Assembly (NCBI GenBank): GCA_963774195.1 | Contig: CAVZDY010000001.1 | Coordinates: forward strand, 744,001 to 808,000 | DNA: 64,000 nt | Source: Roseiarcus sp963774195 | Lineage (GTDB): Bacteria; Pseudomonadota; Alphaproteobacteria; Rhizobiales; Beijerinckiaceae | Direction of reading: 5' to 3' | In this document: piece after piece, positions 43,227 to 51,982 of the stretch | Numbering within the stretch: position 1 is the first letter of the stretch | How the letters are laid out: the number at the start of each line of letters is the position of its first letter | The notes under the pieces: generated by a model | Seen by the model: the letters and a program-made list of their open reading frames with translations, nothing else | Databases searched by the model: none | What the model was told of the DNA's origin: nothing | Position numbers and translations under genes: made by a program

Positions 43227-45202
43227 TGTTTGGCAAGCTCACCCTCGACTCCGTCCCTTGGCATGAGCCCATCATCATGGGCACCGGCGTCGTCGTCGCC
43301 CTCGGCGGCCTCGGCGTCCTCGCGCTGATCACCTACTTCCGGCTCTGGGGCTATCTCTGGAAGGAGTGGATCACGTCGGTCGATCACAAGCGGATCGGCG
43401 TGATGTATTTCATCCTCGGCATCGTCATGCTGCTGCGCGGCTTTGCGGACGCGCTCATGATGCGCACGCAGCAGGCGATTGCGTCGACCGGGTCCGACGG
43501 CTTTCTGCCGCCGCATCACTACGATCAGGTCTTCACCGCCCACGGCGTGATCATGATCTTCTTCGTAGCCACGCCCTTTATCATCGGCCTGATGAACATC
43601 GTCATGCCGCTGCAGATCGGCGCGCGCGACGTCGCCTTTCCGTTCCTGAACTCGCTGAGCTTCTGGTTCTCCGCCTTCGGCGGGGCCCTCGTCATGCTCT
43701 CCATGTGGATCGGCGACTTCGCGGCGATGGGTTGGGTCGCTTATCCCCCGATGTCCGAGCTCGGGATGAGCCCGTCGACCGGCGTCGACTACTACCTCTG
43801 GTCGCTGCAGCTCTCGGGCGTCGGCACGACGCTCACCGGCGTCAACTTCATCGCCACCATCCTGCGCATGCGCGCGCCCGGCATGGACATGATGAAGATG
43901 CCGGTCTTCGTGTGGGCGACGCTGATCACCAACATTCTGATCGCCGCGGTCTTCCCGGTGCTCACCGCGACTTTCGCGATGCTCGCCGCCGACCGCTACC
44001 TCGGCATGCATTTCTTCACCAACGAGGCTGGTGGAAATGCGATGATGTACATCAACCTCTTCTGGGTCTGGGGACATCCCGAGGTCTACATCCTCATCCT
44101 GCCGCTCTTCGGCGTGTTCTCGGAGGTCATCCCGACCTTCTCCGGCAAGCCGCTGTTCGGCTATACGTCGATGGTCTACGCCACGGCGGCGATCGGCGTG
44201 CTGTCGTTCTTCGTCTACCTGCACCACTTCTTCACGATGGGCTCGGGCGCCGACGTCAACGCCTTCTTCGGCATCATGACGACGATCATCTCGATCCCGA
44301 CCGGCGTGAAGCTGTTCAACTGGCTCTTCACGATGTACCGCGGCCGCGTCCGCTTCCACTCGGCGACGCTGTGGACGGTCGGCTTCATGTTCACCTTCAC
44401 GTTCGGCGGCATGACCGGCGTTCTGCTGGCGGTGCCGGGCGCGGACTTCGTCCTGCACAACAGCCTGTTCCTGGTCGCCCACTTCCACAACGTCATCATC
44501 GGCGGCGTGGTCTTCGGCAGCTTCGCCGGGATGAACTTCTGGTTCCCGAAGGTGTTCGGCTTCAAGCTGAATGATTTCTGGGGCAAGGTCTCGTTCTGGT
44601 GCTGGCTCATCGGCTACTGGCTCGCCTTCACGCCGCTGTACATCCTGGGCCTGAAGGGCATGACGCGGCGCCTGAACCACTTCTACGTGCCTGACTGGCA
44701 GCCCTATCTGTTCGTCGCGCTGCTCGGCGCTTTGGTCATCGGCGCCGGGATCCTGGCGATGCTGATCCAGCTCGCGGTCAGCATCAAGGATCGCAAGAAG
44801 AACGTCGATCTGACCGGCGACCCGTGGAACGCGCGCAGCCTCGAATGGTCGACGTCTTCGCCGGCGCCTTTCTACAACTTCGCCATCGTCCCCCACATCA
44901 CCTCGCTCGAGCAGCATTGGGAGGACAAGGAGCGGGGTCGGGCCTGGCGCAAGGAGACCGACTACGAGGACATCCACATGCCCAGGAATACGGGCGTTGG
45001 TTTCATCATGGGCGCCTTCGGCTTCGTCCTGTGCTTCGCGCTGATCTGGCACATCTGGTGGCTCGCGGCGATCGGCCTTGTCGGCATGGTCGGCGCCTTC
45101 CTCAGCCGCACCTATGACCGGGACATCGATTACTGGGTCCCGGCCGCTGAGGTCGCGCGCATCGAAGCCGAGCGTCACGCTCTCCTCGCCAAGGCGGTGT
45201 AA
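43226..45202 (+). CDS. cyoB: Cytochrome bo3-type ubiquinol oxidase subunit I
   Basis: Catalytic heme-copper subunit, 658 residues, with about 15 spans. Quinol-site residues are recognisable: Arg and Asp in LRGFADALMM, His and Gln in HHYDQVFTAHG. The cross-linked His-Tyr pair lies in GHPEVYILILP, CuB ligands in HHFFTMG, and the heme ligands in LFLVAHFHNVIIGG. It pumps protons while reducing oxygen with ubiquinol. Followed by cyoC after two bases. Confidence 0.97.
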   Translation: MFGKLTLDSVPWHEPIIMGTGVVVALGGLGVLALITYFRLWGYLWKEWITSVDHKRIGVMYFILGIVMLLRGFADALMMRTQQAIASTGSDGFLPPHHYDQVFTAHGVIMIFFVATPFIIGLMNIVMPLQIGARDVAFPFLNSLSFWFSAFGGALVMLSMWIGDFAAMGWVAYPPMSELGMSPSTGVDYYLWSLQLSGVGTTLTGVNFIATILRMRAPGMDMMKMPVFVWATLITNILIAAVFPVLTATFAMLAADRYLGMHFFTNEAGGNAMMYINLFWVWGHPEVYILILPLFGVFSEVIPTFSGKPLFGYTSMVYATAAIGVLSFFVYLHHFFTMGSGADVNAFFGIMTTIISIPTGVKLFNWLFTMYRGRVRFHSATLWTVGFMFTFTFGGMTGVLLAVPGADFVLHNSLFLVAHFHNVIIGGVVFGSFAGMNFWFPKVFGFKLNDFWGKVSFWCWLIGYWLAFTPLYILGLKGMTRRLNHFYVPDWQPYLFVALLGALVIGAGILAMLIQLAVSIKDRKKNVDLTGDPWNARSLEWSTSSPAPFYNFAIVPHITSLEQHWEDKERGRAWRKETDYEDIHMPRNTGVGFIMGAFGFVLCFALIWHIWWLAAIGLVGMVGAFLSRTYDRDIDYWVPAAEVARIEAERHALLAKAV

Positions 45203-45204
45203 TC

Positions 45205-45840
45205 ATGAACGTTCGCACCTCTGCTCAGCCCTTGGCGACGGTCGAGTCGCCCAAGGCCGCCCACGACGCCCATCATCATCACGACGACGGCAGCAAGACC
45301 CTTTTTGGGTTCTGGGTCTACCTGATGACGGACTGCCTGATCTTCGCGACGTTGTTCGCGACTTTCGGGGTGCTCGTCGACAACGTCGCGGGAGGGCCGA
45401 CCGGCAAGGAGCTGTTTGACCTCCCCTACGTCGGCGGCGAAACGCTGCTGCTGCTGGTCAGCAGCTTCACCTTCGGCCTCGCCTCGCTCGCCATGCGCAC
45501 CGGGGACCGCGCCAAGGTCCTCAACTGGCTGGTCATCACCTTCGTCCTCGGCGCCGGCTTCATCGGCATGGAGGTGAAGGAGTTCGCCCACCTGATCCAG
45601 GATGGCGCCGGCCCTGACCGCAGCGCCTTCCTCTCCGCCTATTTCACGCTGGTCGGCACTCACGGCCTGCACGTGACGGCGGGTCTCGTCTGGCTCGCGG
45701 TGATGATGCACCAGACGATGCACTTCGGGCTCGACGACGTCGTCAAGCGTCGCCTCGCCTGCCTCAGCCTGTTCTGGCACTTCCTCGACCTGGTGTGGGT
45801 CTGCGTCTTCACCGTCGTCTATTTGAGAGGAGCGGTCTGA
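45205..45840 (+). CDS. cyoC: Cytochrome bo3-type ubiquinol oxidase subunit III
   Basis: A 211-residue membrane protein with five hydrophobic spans. A His/Asp-rich N-terminus (HDAHHHHDDGSK) precedes FGFWVYLMTDCLIFATLFATF, with FFLSAYFTLVGTHGLHV-like FLSAYFTLVGTHGLHVTAGL and CLSLFWHFLDLVWVCVFTVV as family marks. Ends in GAV and overlaps cyoD by one base. Confidence 0.95.
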   Translation: MNVRTSAQPLATVESPKAAHDAHHHHDDGSKTLFGFWVYLMTDCLIFATLFATFGVLVDNVAGGPTGKELFDLPYVGGETLLLLVSSFTFGLASLAMRTGDRAKVLNWLVITFVLGAGFIGMEVKEFAHLIQDGAGPDRSAFLSAYFTLVGTHGLHVTAGLVWLAVMMHQTMHFGLDDVVKRRLACLSLFWHFLDLVWVCVFTVVYLRGAV

Positions 45841-46226
45841 TGGCCGGCGCGCATTCTTCCAGCCACGCGGCGCATGGCGAGTCCCACGGCGCCGCCCACG
45901 GCAGCATGACGACCTATGTCGTCGGCTTCATTCTCTCGCTCGTCCTGACGGCGCTCTCCTTCGCGGCCGTCATGAGCGGGGCGGTTCCGCACGACATGAT
46001 GATGCCGGCGATCACGGTGCTGGCCGTGGTCCAGCTCGTCGTGCAACTCGTGTTCTTCCTCCACCTCGGGGCTGCGCCCGAGCAGCGGAACAACACGGTC
46101 ACCTTCATCCTCACGACTTTGCTGATCGCGACGATCGTGGGCCTCTCGCTCTGGATCATGCACAACGCAAACGTGAACATGATGCCGACGCAGATGTCGC
46201 CCGCAGCGGCGAGCACGAAGGACTGA
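45840..46226 (+). CDS. cyoD: Cytochrome bo3-type ubiquinol oxidase subunit IV
   Basis: A 128-residue protein with three spans (TYVVGFILSLVLTALSFAAV, MMPAITVLAVVQLVVQLVFF, TFILTTLLIATIVGLSLWIM), the pattern of CyoD. A His-rich N-terminus (HSSSHAAHGESHGAAHG) and a short C-terminal tail make it longer than the E. coli protein. The ATG overlaps the cyoC stop. A strong terminator follows. Confidence 0.94.
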   Translation: MAGAHSSSHAAHGESHGAAHGSMTTYVVGFILSLVLTALSFAAVMSGAVPHDMMMPAITVLAVVQLVVQLVFFLHLGAAPEQRNNTVTFILTTLLIATIVGLSLWIMHNANVNMMPTQMSPAAASTKD

Positions 46227-46258
46227 CGCGAAGGCGCGTACAGATTGATCGGACAAAC

Positions 46259-46301
46259 GCGACCGGCGATGGGCCAACGCTCTCGCCGGTCGCTCTATTT
46301 T
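46259..46301 (+). terminator. Rho-independent terminator of cyoABCD
   Basis: GCGACCGGCGA (46259-46269) pairs perfectly with TCGCCGGTCGC (46283-46293) around a 13-base loop, followed by TCTATTTT. It is 33 bases after the cyoD stop, a classic intrinsic terminator. Confidence 0.9.
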
Positions 46302-46463
46302 AGAGCGCTCGGTTTTTCAGTTGGCGCAGTCGTGTCGCCCCGCGACAGCGGGGTTTTCGGCCGGAAAGTAACGTTTTGTTAACACGATGATTTAACGGCT
46401 CGATTCGTTCGATCAAATTTGAAGATAGCCGGAACCGACTGCCGCCAAGTCCGTTGCGGCTTC

Positions 46464-46667
46464 ATGAGCCCAGCGGACGATTACATCGAAAAGGCCGCGG
46501 AGTGCTTGGCGCTCTCGCGCCGCGCGCCGGATCAGAAGGACCGCGTCTTTCTCATCGACTTGGCTGCAAAATGGAAGGACCTCGCGGAGTCCATCCAAAG
46601 AACCAAAGAGTTAGCCGCGATTTCAGACCAGACGGGCGGGTCTGAAGGTTCACCGGCGAAGGAATAG
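46464..46667 (+). CDS. Small conserved-type hypothetical protein
   Basis: A 67-residue, largely helical protein: SPADDYIEKAAECLALSRRA, then DRVFLIDLAAKWKDLAESIQ. This pattern (an N-terminal A-x-x-Y-x-x-K-A-A-E-C and a L-A-x-x-W-x-x-L-A helix) is seen in many small uncharacterised proteins of Hyphomicrobiales. ATG 46464 is preferred over 46419, which adds a Cys/Arg-rich leader. No signal peptide. Confidence 0.6.
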   Translation: MSPADDYIEKAAECLALSRRAPDQKDRVFLIDLAAKWKDLAESIQRTKELAAISDQTGGSEGSPAKE

Positions 46668-47205
46668 CGGCTCCAAGACCAGACCAAAAGTGAGGCGCTT
46701 CCCGCGCCGTTAGCGGTCCGAAGCGCAATTTCGCCACGCGACAACTCGGCAAACCTGGCGGGCTACACCGACATGGCGCATGGAGCCCCAAACGATCAGG
46801 GCGATTGCGCTCAGCAGCCTCCCAAAGGCTGACACGCCGCGCCAGCCCGCATAGGCGATCGCTCCACCCTAAACATCCCCGGATCGCCCCTTCCAGACTG
46901 GGAAAAGGCCGATCCTCCATTGGCCGACTTTGCCACCGCCCTCAACACGGCCTGAACCGCGAGATCGAGCAGGACTACGCCGCCGATCAGGGCAGGCACA
47001 CTGTCGTGCGATCCGCGCCCGGCGCTGGCGAAAGGCGTGACTAGAGCGCGGCAGGCGTGTCTATCGGAACAGACCCAGGCGCGATCCGTTATGGATCCAC
47101 GGAGAGAGTTCGCTGAACCTGCTTAGAAGACGCCGCTACCGGCCCGCCAAGCAGCGGACCCGCCCCGAAGGGCTGGACCACGACTTTCAATTTTCCGAGA
47201 GAAAA
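46668..47205. other. 538-base region without an intact gene
   Basis: Lies between a small plus-strand gene and tRNA-Gly. It contains the decayed MFS remnant described separately (46710-47036). The remaining part, 47037-47205, shows no gene or clear structure. Confidence 0.6.
46710..47036 (-). pseudogene. Decayed C-terminal fragment of an MFS transporter
   Basis: On the minus strand, DSVPALIGGVVLLDLAVQAV is a typical MFS segment (V-L-L-D-L-A-V-Q-A) near the end of the transporter. After a short gap in another frame, AYAGWRGVSAFGRLLSAIAL and IVWG follow as in the last spans, ending at TAA 46710-46712. The NQ...RS...Y motif that normally joins them is missing, so the frame and content are degraded. 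No N-terminal half is found upstream. Confidence 0.6.
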
Positions 47206-47280
47206 TGGAGCGGGCGAAGGGATTCGAACCCTCGACCCCAACCTTGGCAAGGTTGTGCTCTACCCCTGAGCTACACCCGC
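47206..47280 (-). tRNA. tRNA-Gly (GCC)
   Basis: A 75-base cloverleaf on the minus strand. The acceptor stem GCGGGTG pairs with CGCCCGC, with one G-T pair. The D-loop has TAGCTCAGGGGTAGAGC. The anticodon loop CTTGCCAA gives GCC (glycine). The T-loop is GGTTCGAATCC. The discriminator T and an encoded CCA are at 47206-47209. Confidence 0.97.
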
Positions 47281-47463
47281 ATCCGCGACGAAGCGTCGCT
47301 CCGTCGTGGGACGGCTTATGGCGCAAGCCGAAAGAGATTGCAACTCCCCTTCGCCATCAATTGGCGGACATTTTGTCACAGGCTTATAACCTGTAACCTG
47401 AGCGTGAATTGAAACACGCGCTCGCGCGTGCGAATCGCAAAGCCCTGGCGCGAGGCCCGATAA

Positions 47464-48843
47464 ATGAATGAAACGGTGGACCCCGAACAGGTAGAGATTG
47501 AGCGGCCGGCGCCGACGCCGACGACACCTGCTCCGCAGCCGACCGCGCCCAAGCGACACCGCTGGGGTCGGGTGGTCCTTGCGCTCGCGCTCGCCGCCGG
47601 CGTGGTCGTCGGCTGGCAATATCTGGAAAAGACCGGGCCTTCCGACAACGGAGGGAGCCGCCGCCAGGGGCCGCCGGCGCAAACCGTGCGCGCGGCTCCC
47701 GCCTTCAAGGGCGATATGCCGGTCACCATCGATTCGCTTGGCGCGGTCACGCCCTTCGCCACCGTGACGGTGAAGACACAGATCGCCGGTCGCATCATGC
47801 AGGTCGGCTTTCAGGAAGGCCAAATGGTCAAGGAGGGCGACTTCCTCATCCAGATCGACGCGCGGCCCTACGAAGCCGCCCTCGCCCTGGCGCAGGCGCA
47901 GCTCGCCAAGGACACCGCGCTCTATCAACAGGCGCAGGCCGACCTCGCGCGGTACGAGACGCTGAGCAAGCAGGATTCGATCGCCCGCCAGCAGGTCGAC
48001 GATCAGGTCTTCCTCGTCGCGCAGGACAAAGCCGCGATGGCGAGCGACCAGGCCAATATTGACACGGCCAAGCTGAATATCGCTTATTGCCACATCGTCT
48101 CGCCGGTCAACGGACGGGTCGGCCTTCGCTTGGTCGACTCCGGCAACTATGTGCAGCCCTCCGACGCTACCGGCATCGCCGTCGTCACCCAGATCGATCC
48201 GATCAGCGTCATCTTCTCGACGCCCGAGGACAATCTGCCGGCGATCACCGATCGCCTCAACGGCGGCGCGACGTTGGCCGCGACCGTCTACGACCGCTCG
48301 AACGTCAAGCAGATCGCCGCCGGCGCGCTGACCAACCTCGACAATCAGGTCGACGTCACGACTGGGACCTTCAAGCTCCGCGCGACCTTCGCCAATCCGA
48401 ACGGCGTGCTGTTCCCCAATCAATTCGTCAACGTGCGGCTGCTGGTGGACACCATGAAGGGCGCGGTCCTCGCGCCGAACGCCGCCATCCAGCTCGGCGC
48501 CAACGGCAGCTTCGTCTATGTGGTCAACGAGGATTCGACGGTCTCGGTGCGGCAGGTGACCACCGGCCCGTCGGACGCGCAAAACACCGTCGTCGCCTCG
48601 GGGCTCGCGATCGGCGAGAACGTGGTGATCGACGGCGTCGACCGACTGCGCGACGGCGCCAAGGTGAGCATACGCAATAGCGCGAACGGTTCGGCGCAAA
48701 ATCCCGGCGCTGGCGCTGGCGGTGACGCGGGTAAGGGCCAGCACAGGCATCGGCGTGACGGTCAGGGCCAGGGGGGCGACAGTCAAGGTCCGGGACGCAA
48801 CGGTCAAGGCTCGGCCGCTGGTCCGGCGAATGGCGCGCCATGA
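47464..48843 (+). CDS. mdtA: RND efflux periplasmic adaptor (MdtA-like)
   Basis: A 459-residue membrane-fusion protein. An N-terminal Pro/Thr-rich cytoplasmic segment precedes one span (about 35-52, RVVLALALAAGVVVGWQYL). The barrel-sandwich hybrid and hairpin domains follow (VTVKTQIAGRIMQVGFQEGQ, ARYETLSKQDSIARQQVDDQ, CHIVSPVNGRVGLRLVD), matching MdtA. The last 50 residues form an unusual Gly/Gln/Asn-rich tail with HRHRRDG. First of a four-gene tripartite pump operon. Confidence 0.92.
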   Translation: MNETVDPEQVEIERPAPTPTTPAPQPTAPKRHRWGRVVLALALAAGVVVGWQYLEKTGPSDNGGSRRQGPPAQTVRAAPAFKGDMPVTIDSLGAVTPFATVTVKTQIAGRIMQVGFQEGQMVKEGDFLIQIDARPYEAALALAQAQLAKDTALYQQAQADLARYETLSKQDSIARQQVDDQVFLVAQDKAAMASDQANIDTAKLNIAYCHIVSPVNGRVGLRLVDSGNYVQPSDATGIAVVTQIDPISVIFSTPEDNLPAITDRLNGGATLAATVYDRSNVKQIAAGALTNLDNQVDVTTGTFKLRATFANPNGVLFPNQFVNVRLLVDTMKGAVLAPNAAIQLGANGSFVYVVNEDSTVSVRQVTTGPSDAQNTVVASGLAIGENVVIDGVDRLRDGAKVSIRNSANGSAQNPGAGAGGDAGKGQHRHRRDGQGQGGDSQGPGRNGQGSAAGPANGAP

Positions 48844-48868
48844 CGGCGGCGCGCGATAGGCGGCGGTC

Positions 48869-51800
48869 ATGAATCCTTCGCGCCTTTTCATCGAGCGGCC
48901 GGTCGCGACGTCGCTCCTGATGTTCGCCATCCTGATGGTCGGCGTCGCGGCGTATAAATTCCTGCCGATGTCCGCCCTGCCGGAGGTCGACTATCCGACC
49001 ATCCAGGTGCAGACCTTCTATCCCGGCGCGAGCCCGGAGGTGATGACCTCCTCCGTCACGGCGCCGCTCGAACGTCAGTTCGGCGAGATGCCGAGCCTTG
49101 GGCAGATGATGTCGCAGAGTTCGGCGGGCGCTTCGGTCATCACGCTGCGCTTCACGCTCGACATCAGCCTCGACGTCGCCGAGCAGGAGGTGCAGGCGGC
49201 CATCAACGCGGCGGGCAATCTCCTGCCTTCCGATCTGCCCGCGCCGCCGATCTACGCCAAGGTCAATCCGGCCGACGCGCCGATCATCACCCTCGGCGTC
49301 ACCTCGAAGACGCTCAAGCTCACCGACGTCGAAGACATCGTCGAGAACCGGCTGGTTCCCAAGCTCTCGCAGCTGCCCGGCGTCGGCCTGGTGTCGATCT
49401 CCGGCGGCCAGCGGCCGGCGGTGCGCATTCACGCCAATCCGCTGGCGCTCGGCGCCTATGGCGTCAACCTGGACGATCTCCGGACCACGATCAGCAACCT
49501 CAACGTCAACACGCCCAAGGGCAATTTTGACGGGCCGTCGCAGTCCTTCTCGATCAACGCGAACGACCAGATTCGCGATCCCAAGGACTATCTCAACTCC
49601 GTCGTCGCTTATCGCAACAATGCGCCGGTGCGGCTCAGCGATGTCGCGACGGTCGAGATCGGGCCGGAGAACAATCGGCTGTCCGCTTGGATGAACGAGA
49701 CGCCGGCCCTGCTCGTCAACGTGCAGCGCCAGCCGGGCGCCAACGTCATTCAGGTGGTCGACAGCGTGAAGGCGCTGCTGCCGTCGCTGACGACGAGCCT
49801 GCCGCAAGCGATCACGATCACGCCGCTGACCGACCGTACGGTTACGATCCGCGCTTCGGTCGACGACGTCGAATTCGAGCTGTCGCTCGCCATCGGCCTC
49901 GTGGTGCTCGTCATCTTTCTGTTTCTGCGCAACATCCCGGCGACGATCATTCCGAGCCTGTCGGTGCCGCTGTCGCTCGTCGGCGCGCTGGCGATCATGT
50001 ACCAGATGAATTTCAGCCTGGACAATCTCTCGCTGATGGCGCTCACGGTCGCGACCGGCTTCGTCGTCGACGACGCGATCGTGGTGATCGAGAATATCTC
50101 GCGCTTCCTCGAAGAGGGGGATTCAGCCAAGCAAGCCGCGCTGAAAGGCTCCGAGCAGATCGGCTTCACGATCATTTCGCTCACCGTCTCGCTGCTCGCG
50201 GTGCTCATTCCGCTGCTCTTCATGGGCGATGTGGTGGGGCGGCTGTTCCACGAATTTGCGATCACGCTCGCGGCGACCATTGTCATTTCCGCGGTGGTGT
50301 CGCTGACGCTGGTGCCGATGCTGTGCGCCAAGTTGCTGCGGCCGGCGACCCACGCGCGCTCGGCGGGCAGCCACGAAACAGGCGGACGTTTGTTCCAGGC
50401 GCTTCAACGCGGCTATGCGTCAATGCTGAACGTGGTGCTCGACCATCAGGGCGTCACCTTGCTCGTCGCGCTGGGGACATTCGTCCTCACCGGCTACCTC
50501 TATGTGACCATCCCCAAGGGATTCTTCCCGGTGCAGGACACCGGCATCATTCAGGGCGTCACGCAGGCCGCTGAGGACATTCCGTTCGACAAAATGGCCG
50601 ATCACCAACAGGCGCTCGCCAAGGTGATCTCCGCCGATCCGGATGTTGAAAGCCTCTCCTCCTTCATCGGCGTCGACGGCTCCAACGTGACGCTCAATTC
50701 CGGGCGGTTCCTCATCAATTTGAAGCCGCACGGCAAGCGCAAGGCGAGCGCGACCGAGGTCATCCGCCGCCTCCAGAAGGAGGTCGCGCAAGTCGCCGGC
50801 ATTTCGCTTTACATGCAGCCGGTCCAGGATCTCTCGATCGACACGGCGGTCAGCGCGACGCAGTACCAGTTCACCCTGGAAAATCAGGATCTCGCGACGT
50901 TGCAGACCTGGACGCCGCAGGTGCTGGCCCGTCTCGCCAAGGTGCCCGAGATCGCCGACGTCGCAAGCGATTTGCAGGCGAACGGGCGCTCGGTGACGGT
51001 CAACATCGACCGCCAGACGGCGGCGCGCTTCGGGGTCACGCCGGCGACGATCGACAATGCGCTGTACGACGCCTACGGCCAGCGCATCATCTCGACCGTC
51101 TTCACCCAGTCGAACCAATATCGCGTCATCCTCGACATCGATCCGGCGATGACGCATTCGCTGAAATCGCTCAATTCGGTCTATCTGCCGTCGGCTGCGT
51201 CCTCGAGCGGCGCTCAGGTGCAATTGCCGGGCATCAGCACGCTGCAGGTGAAGTCGTCACCGTTGCAGATCTCGCATCTCAAGCAGTTCCCGGTGACGAC
51301 GATCTCGTTCAATCTCGCGCCCGGCGCTTCGCTCGGCGGCGCGGTCGACGCGATCAACGCCGCGCTCGCGGACGTCAAACTGCCGGAGAGCTTCGGCGTC
51401 ACGTTCCAGGGCGCCGCGCAGGCCTTCCAGTCCTCGTTGTCGAACGAGGTGTTCCTGCTGCTGGCCGCCATCTTGACGATGTATATCGTCCTGGGCGTGC
51501 TCTATGAGAGCTTCATCCACCCCATCACGATCCTCTCGACGCTGCCTTCGGCGGGCATCGGCGCGTTGCTCTCTCTCCAATGGGCGGGCGCCGGCCTCGA
51601 CATCATCGGCGTCATCGGCATCGTGCTGTTGATCGGCATCGTCAAGAAGAACGCGATCATGATGATCGACTTCGCCCTCGACGCGCAGCGCGAGGAGGGC
51701 AAGTCGCCGCGCGAAGCCATCTTCCAGGCCTGCCTGCTGCGTCTGCGTCCGATCCTGATGACGACCGTGGCGGCGATGTTCGGCGCGCTGCCGCTGATGC

Positions 51801-51982
51801 TCGGGACTGGCGTCGGCTCCGAGCTACGTCATCCGCTCGGTCTCGCCATCGTCGGCGGCCTCGCCTTCAGTCAGGTCCTGACCTTGTTCACGACGCCGGT
51901 GATCTATCTCTTCTTCGAGCGCATCGGCGAGCGGCTCGGCGCAGGGGCTTCCAACGCCGGTTACGCAGCGGAGGCGCCGTGA
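48869..51982 (+). CDS. mdtB: RND transporter subunit (MdtB-like)
   Basis: A 1037-residue inner-membrane proton/drug antiporter of the hydrophobe/amphiphile family. The N-terminus begins NPSRLFIERPVATSLLMFAI, then MSALPEVDYPTIQVQTFYPG. The fourth-span region has VATGFVVDDAIVVIENISRF, with the proton-relay Asp pair, and the last-third region has GIVKKNAIMMIDFALDAQRE. This is the first of two adjacent RND subunits and works as a heterotrimer with MdtC. Followed directly by mdtC via a GTGA overlap. Confidence 0.93.
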   Translation: MNPSRLFIERPVATSLLMFAILMVGVAAYKFLPMSALPEVDYPTIQVQTFYPGASPEVMTSSVTAPLERQFGEMPSLGQMMSQSSAGASVITLRFTLDISLDVAEQEVQAAINAAGNLLPSDLPAPPIYAKVNPADAPIITLGVTSKTLKLTDVEDIVENRLVPKLSQLPGVGLVSISGGQRPAVRIHANPLALGAYGVNLDDLRTTISNLNVNTPKGNFDGPSQSFSINANDQIRDPKDYLNSVVAYRNNAPVRLSDVATVEIGPENNRLSAWMNETPALLVNVQRQPGANVIQVVDSVKALLPSLTTSLPQAITITPLTDRTVTIRASVDDVEFELSLAIGLVVLVIFLFLRNIPATIIPSLSVPLSLVGALAIMYQMNFSLDNLSLMALTVATGFVVDDAIVVIENISRFLEEGDSAKQAALKGSEQIGFTIISLTVSLLAVLIPLLFMGDVVGRLFHEFAITLAATIVISAVVSLTLVPMLCAKLLRPATHARSAGSHETGGRLFQALQRGYASMLNVVLDHQGVTLLVALGTFVLTGYLYVTIPKGFFPVQDTGIIQGVTQAAEDIPFDKMADHQQALAKVISADPDVESLSSFIGVDGSNVTLNSGRFLINLKPHGKRKASATEVIRRLQKEVAQVAGISLYMQPVQDLSIDTAVSATQYQFTLENQDLATLQTWTPQVLARLAKVPEIADVASDLQANGRSVTVNIDRQTAARFGVTPATIDNALYDAYGQRIISTVFTQSNQYRVILDIDPAMTHSLKSLNSVYLPSAASSSGAQVQLPGISTLQVKSSPLQISHLKQFPVTTISFNLAPGASLGGAVDAINAALADVKLPESFGVTFQGAAQAFQSSLSNEVFLLLAAILTMYIVLGVLYESFIHPITILSTLPSAGIGALLSLQWAGAGLDIIGVIGIVLLIGIVKKNAIMMIDFALDAQREEGKSPREAIFQACLLRLRPILMTTVAAMFGALPLMLGTGVGSELRHPLGLAIVGGLAFSQVLTLFTTPVIYLFFERIGERLGAGASNAGYAAEAP

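Noticed and set aside
43223..45178. 651-residue antisense frame opposite cyoB
   Set aside because: Composition is charged and repetitive; cyoB on the plus strand is unambiguous.
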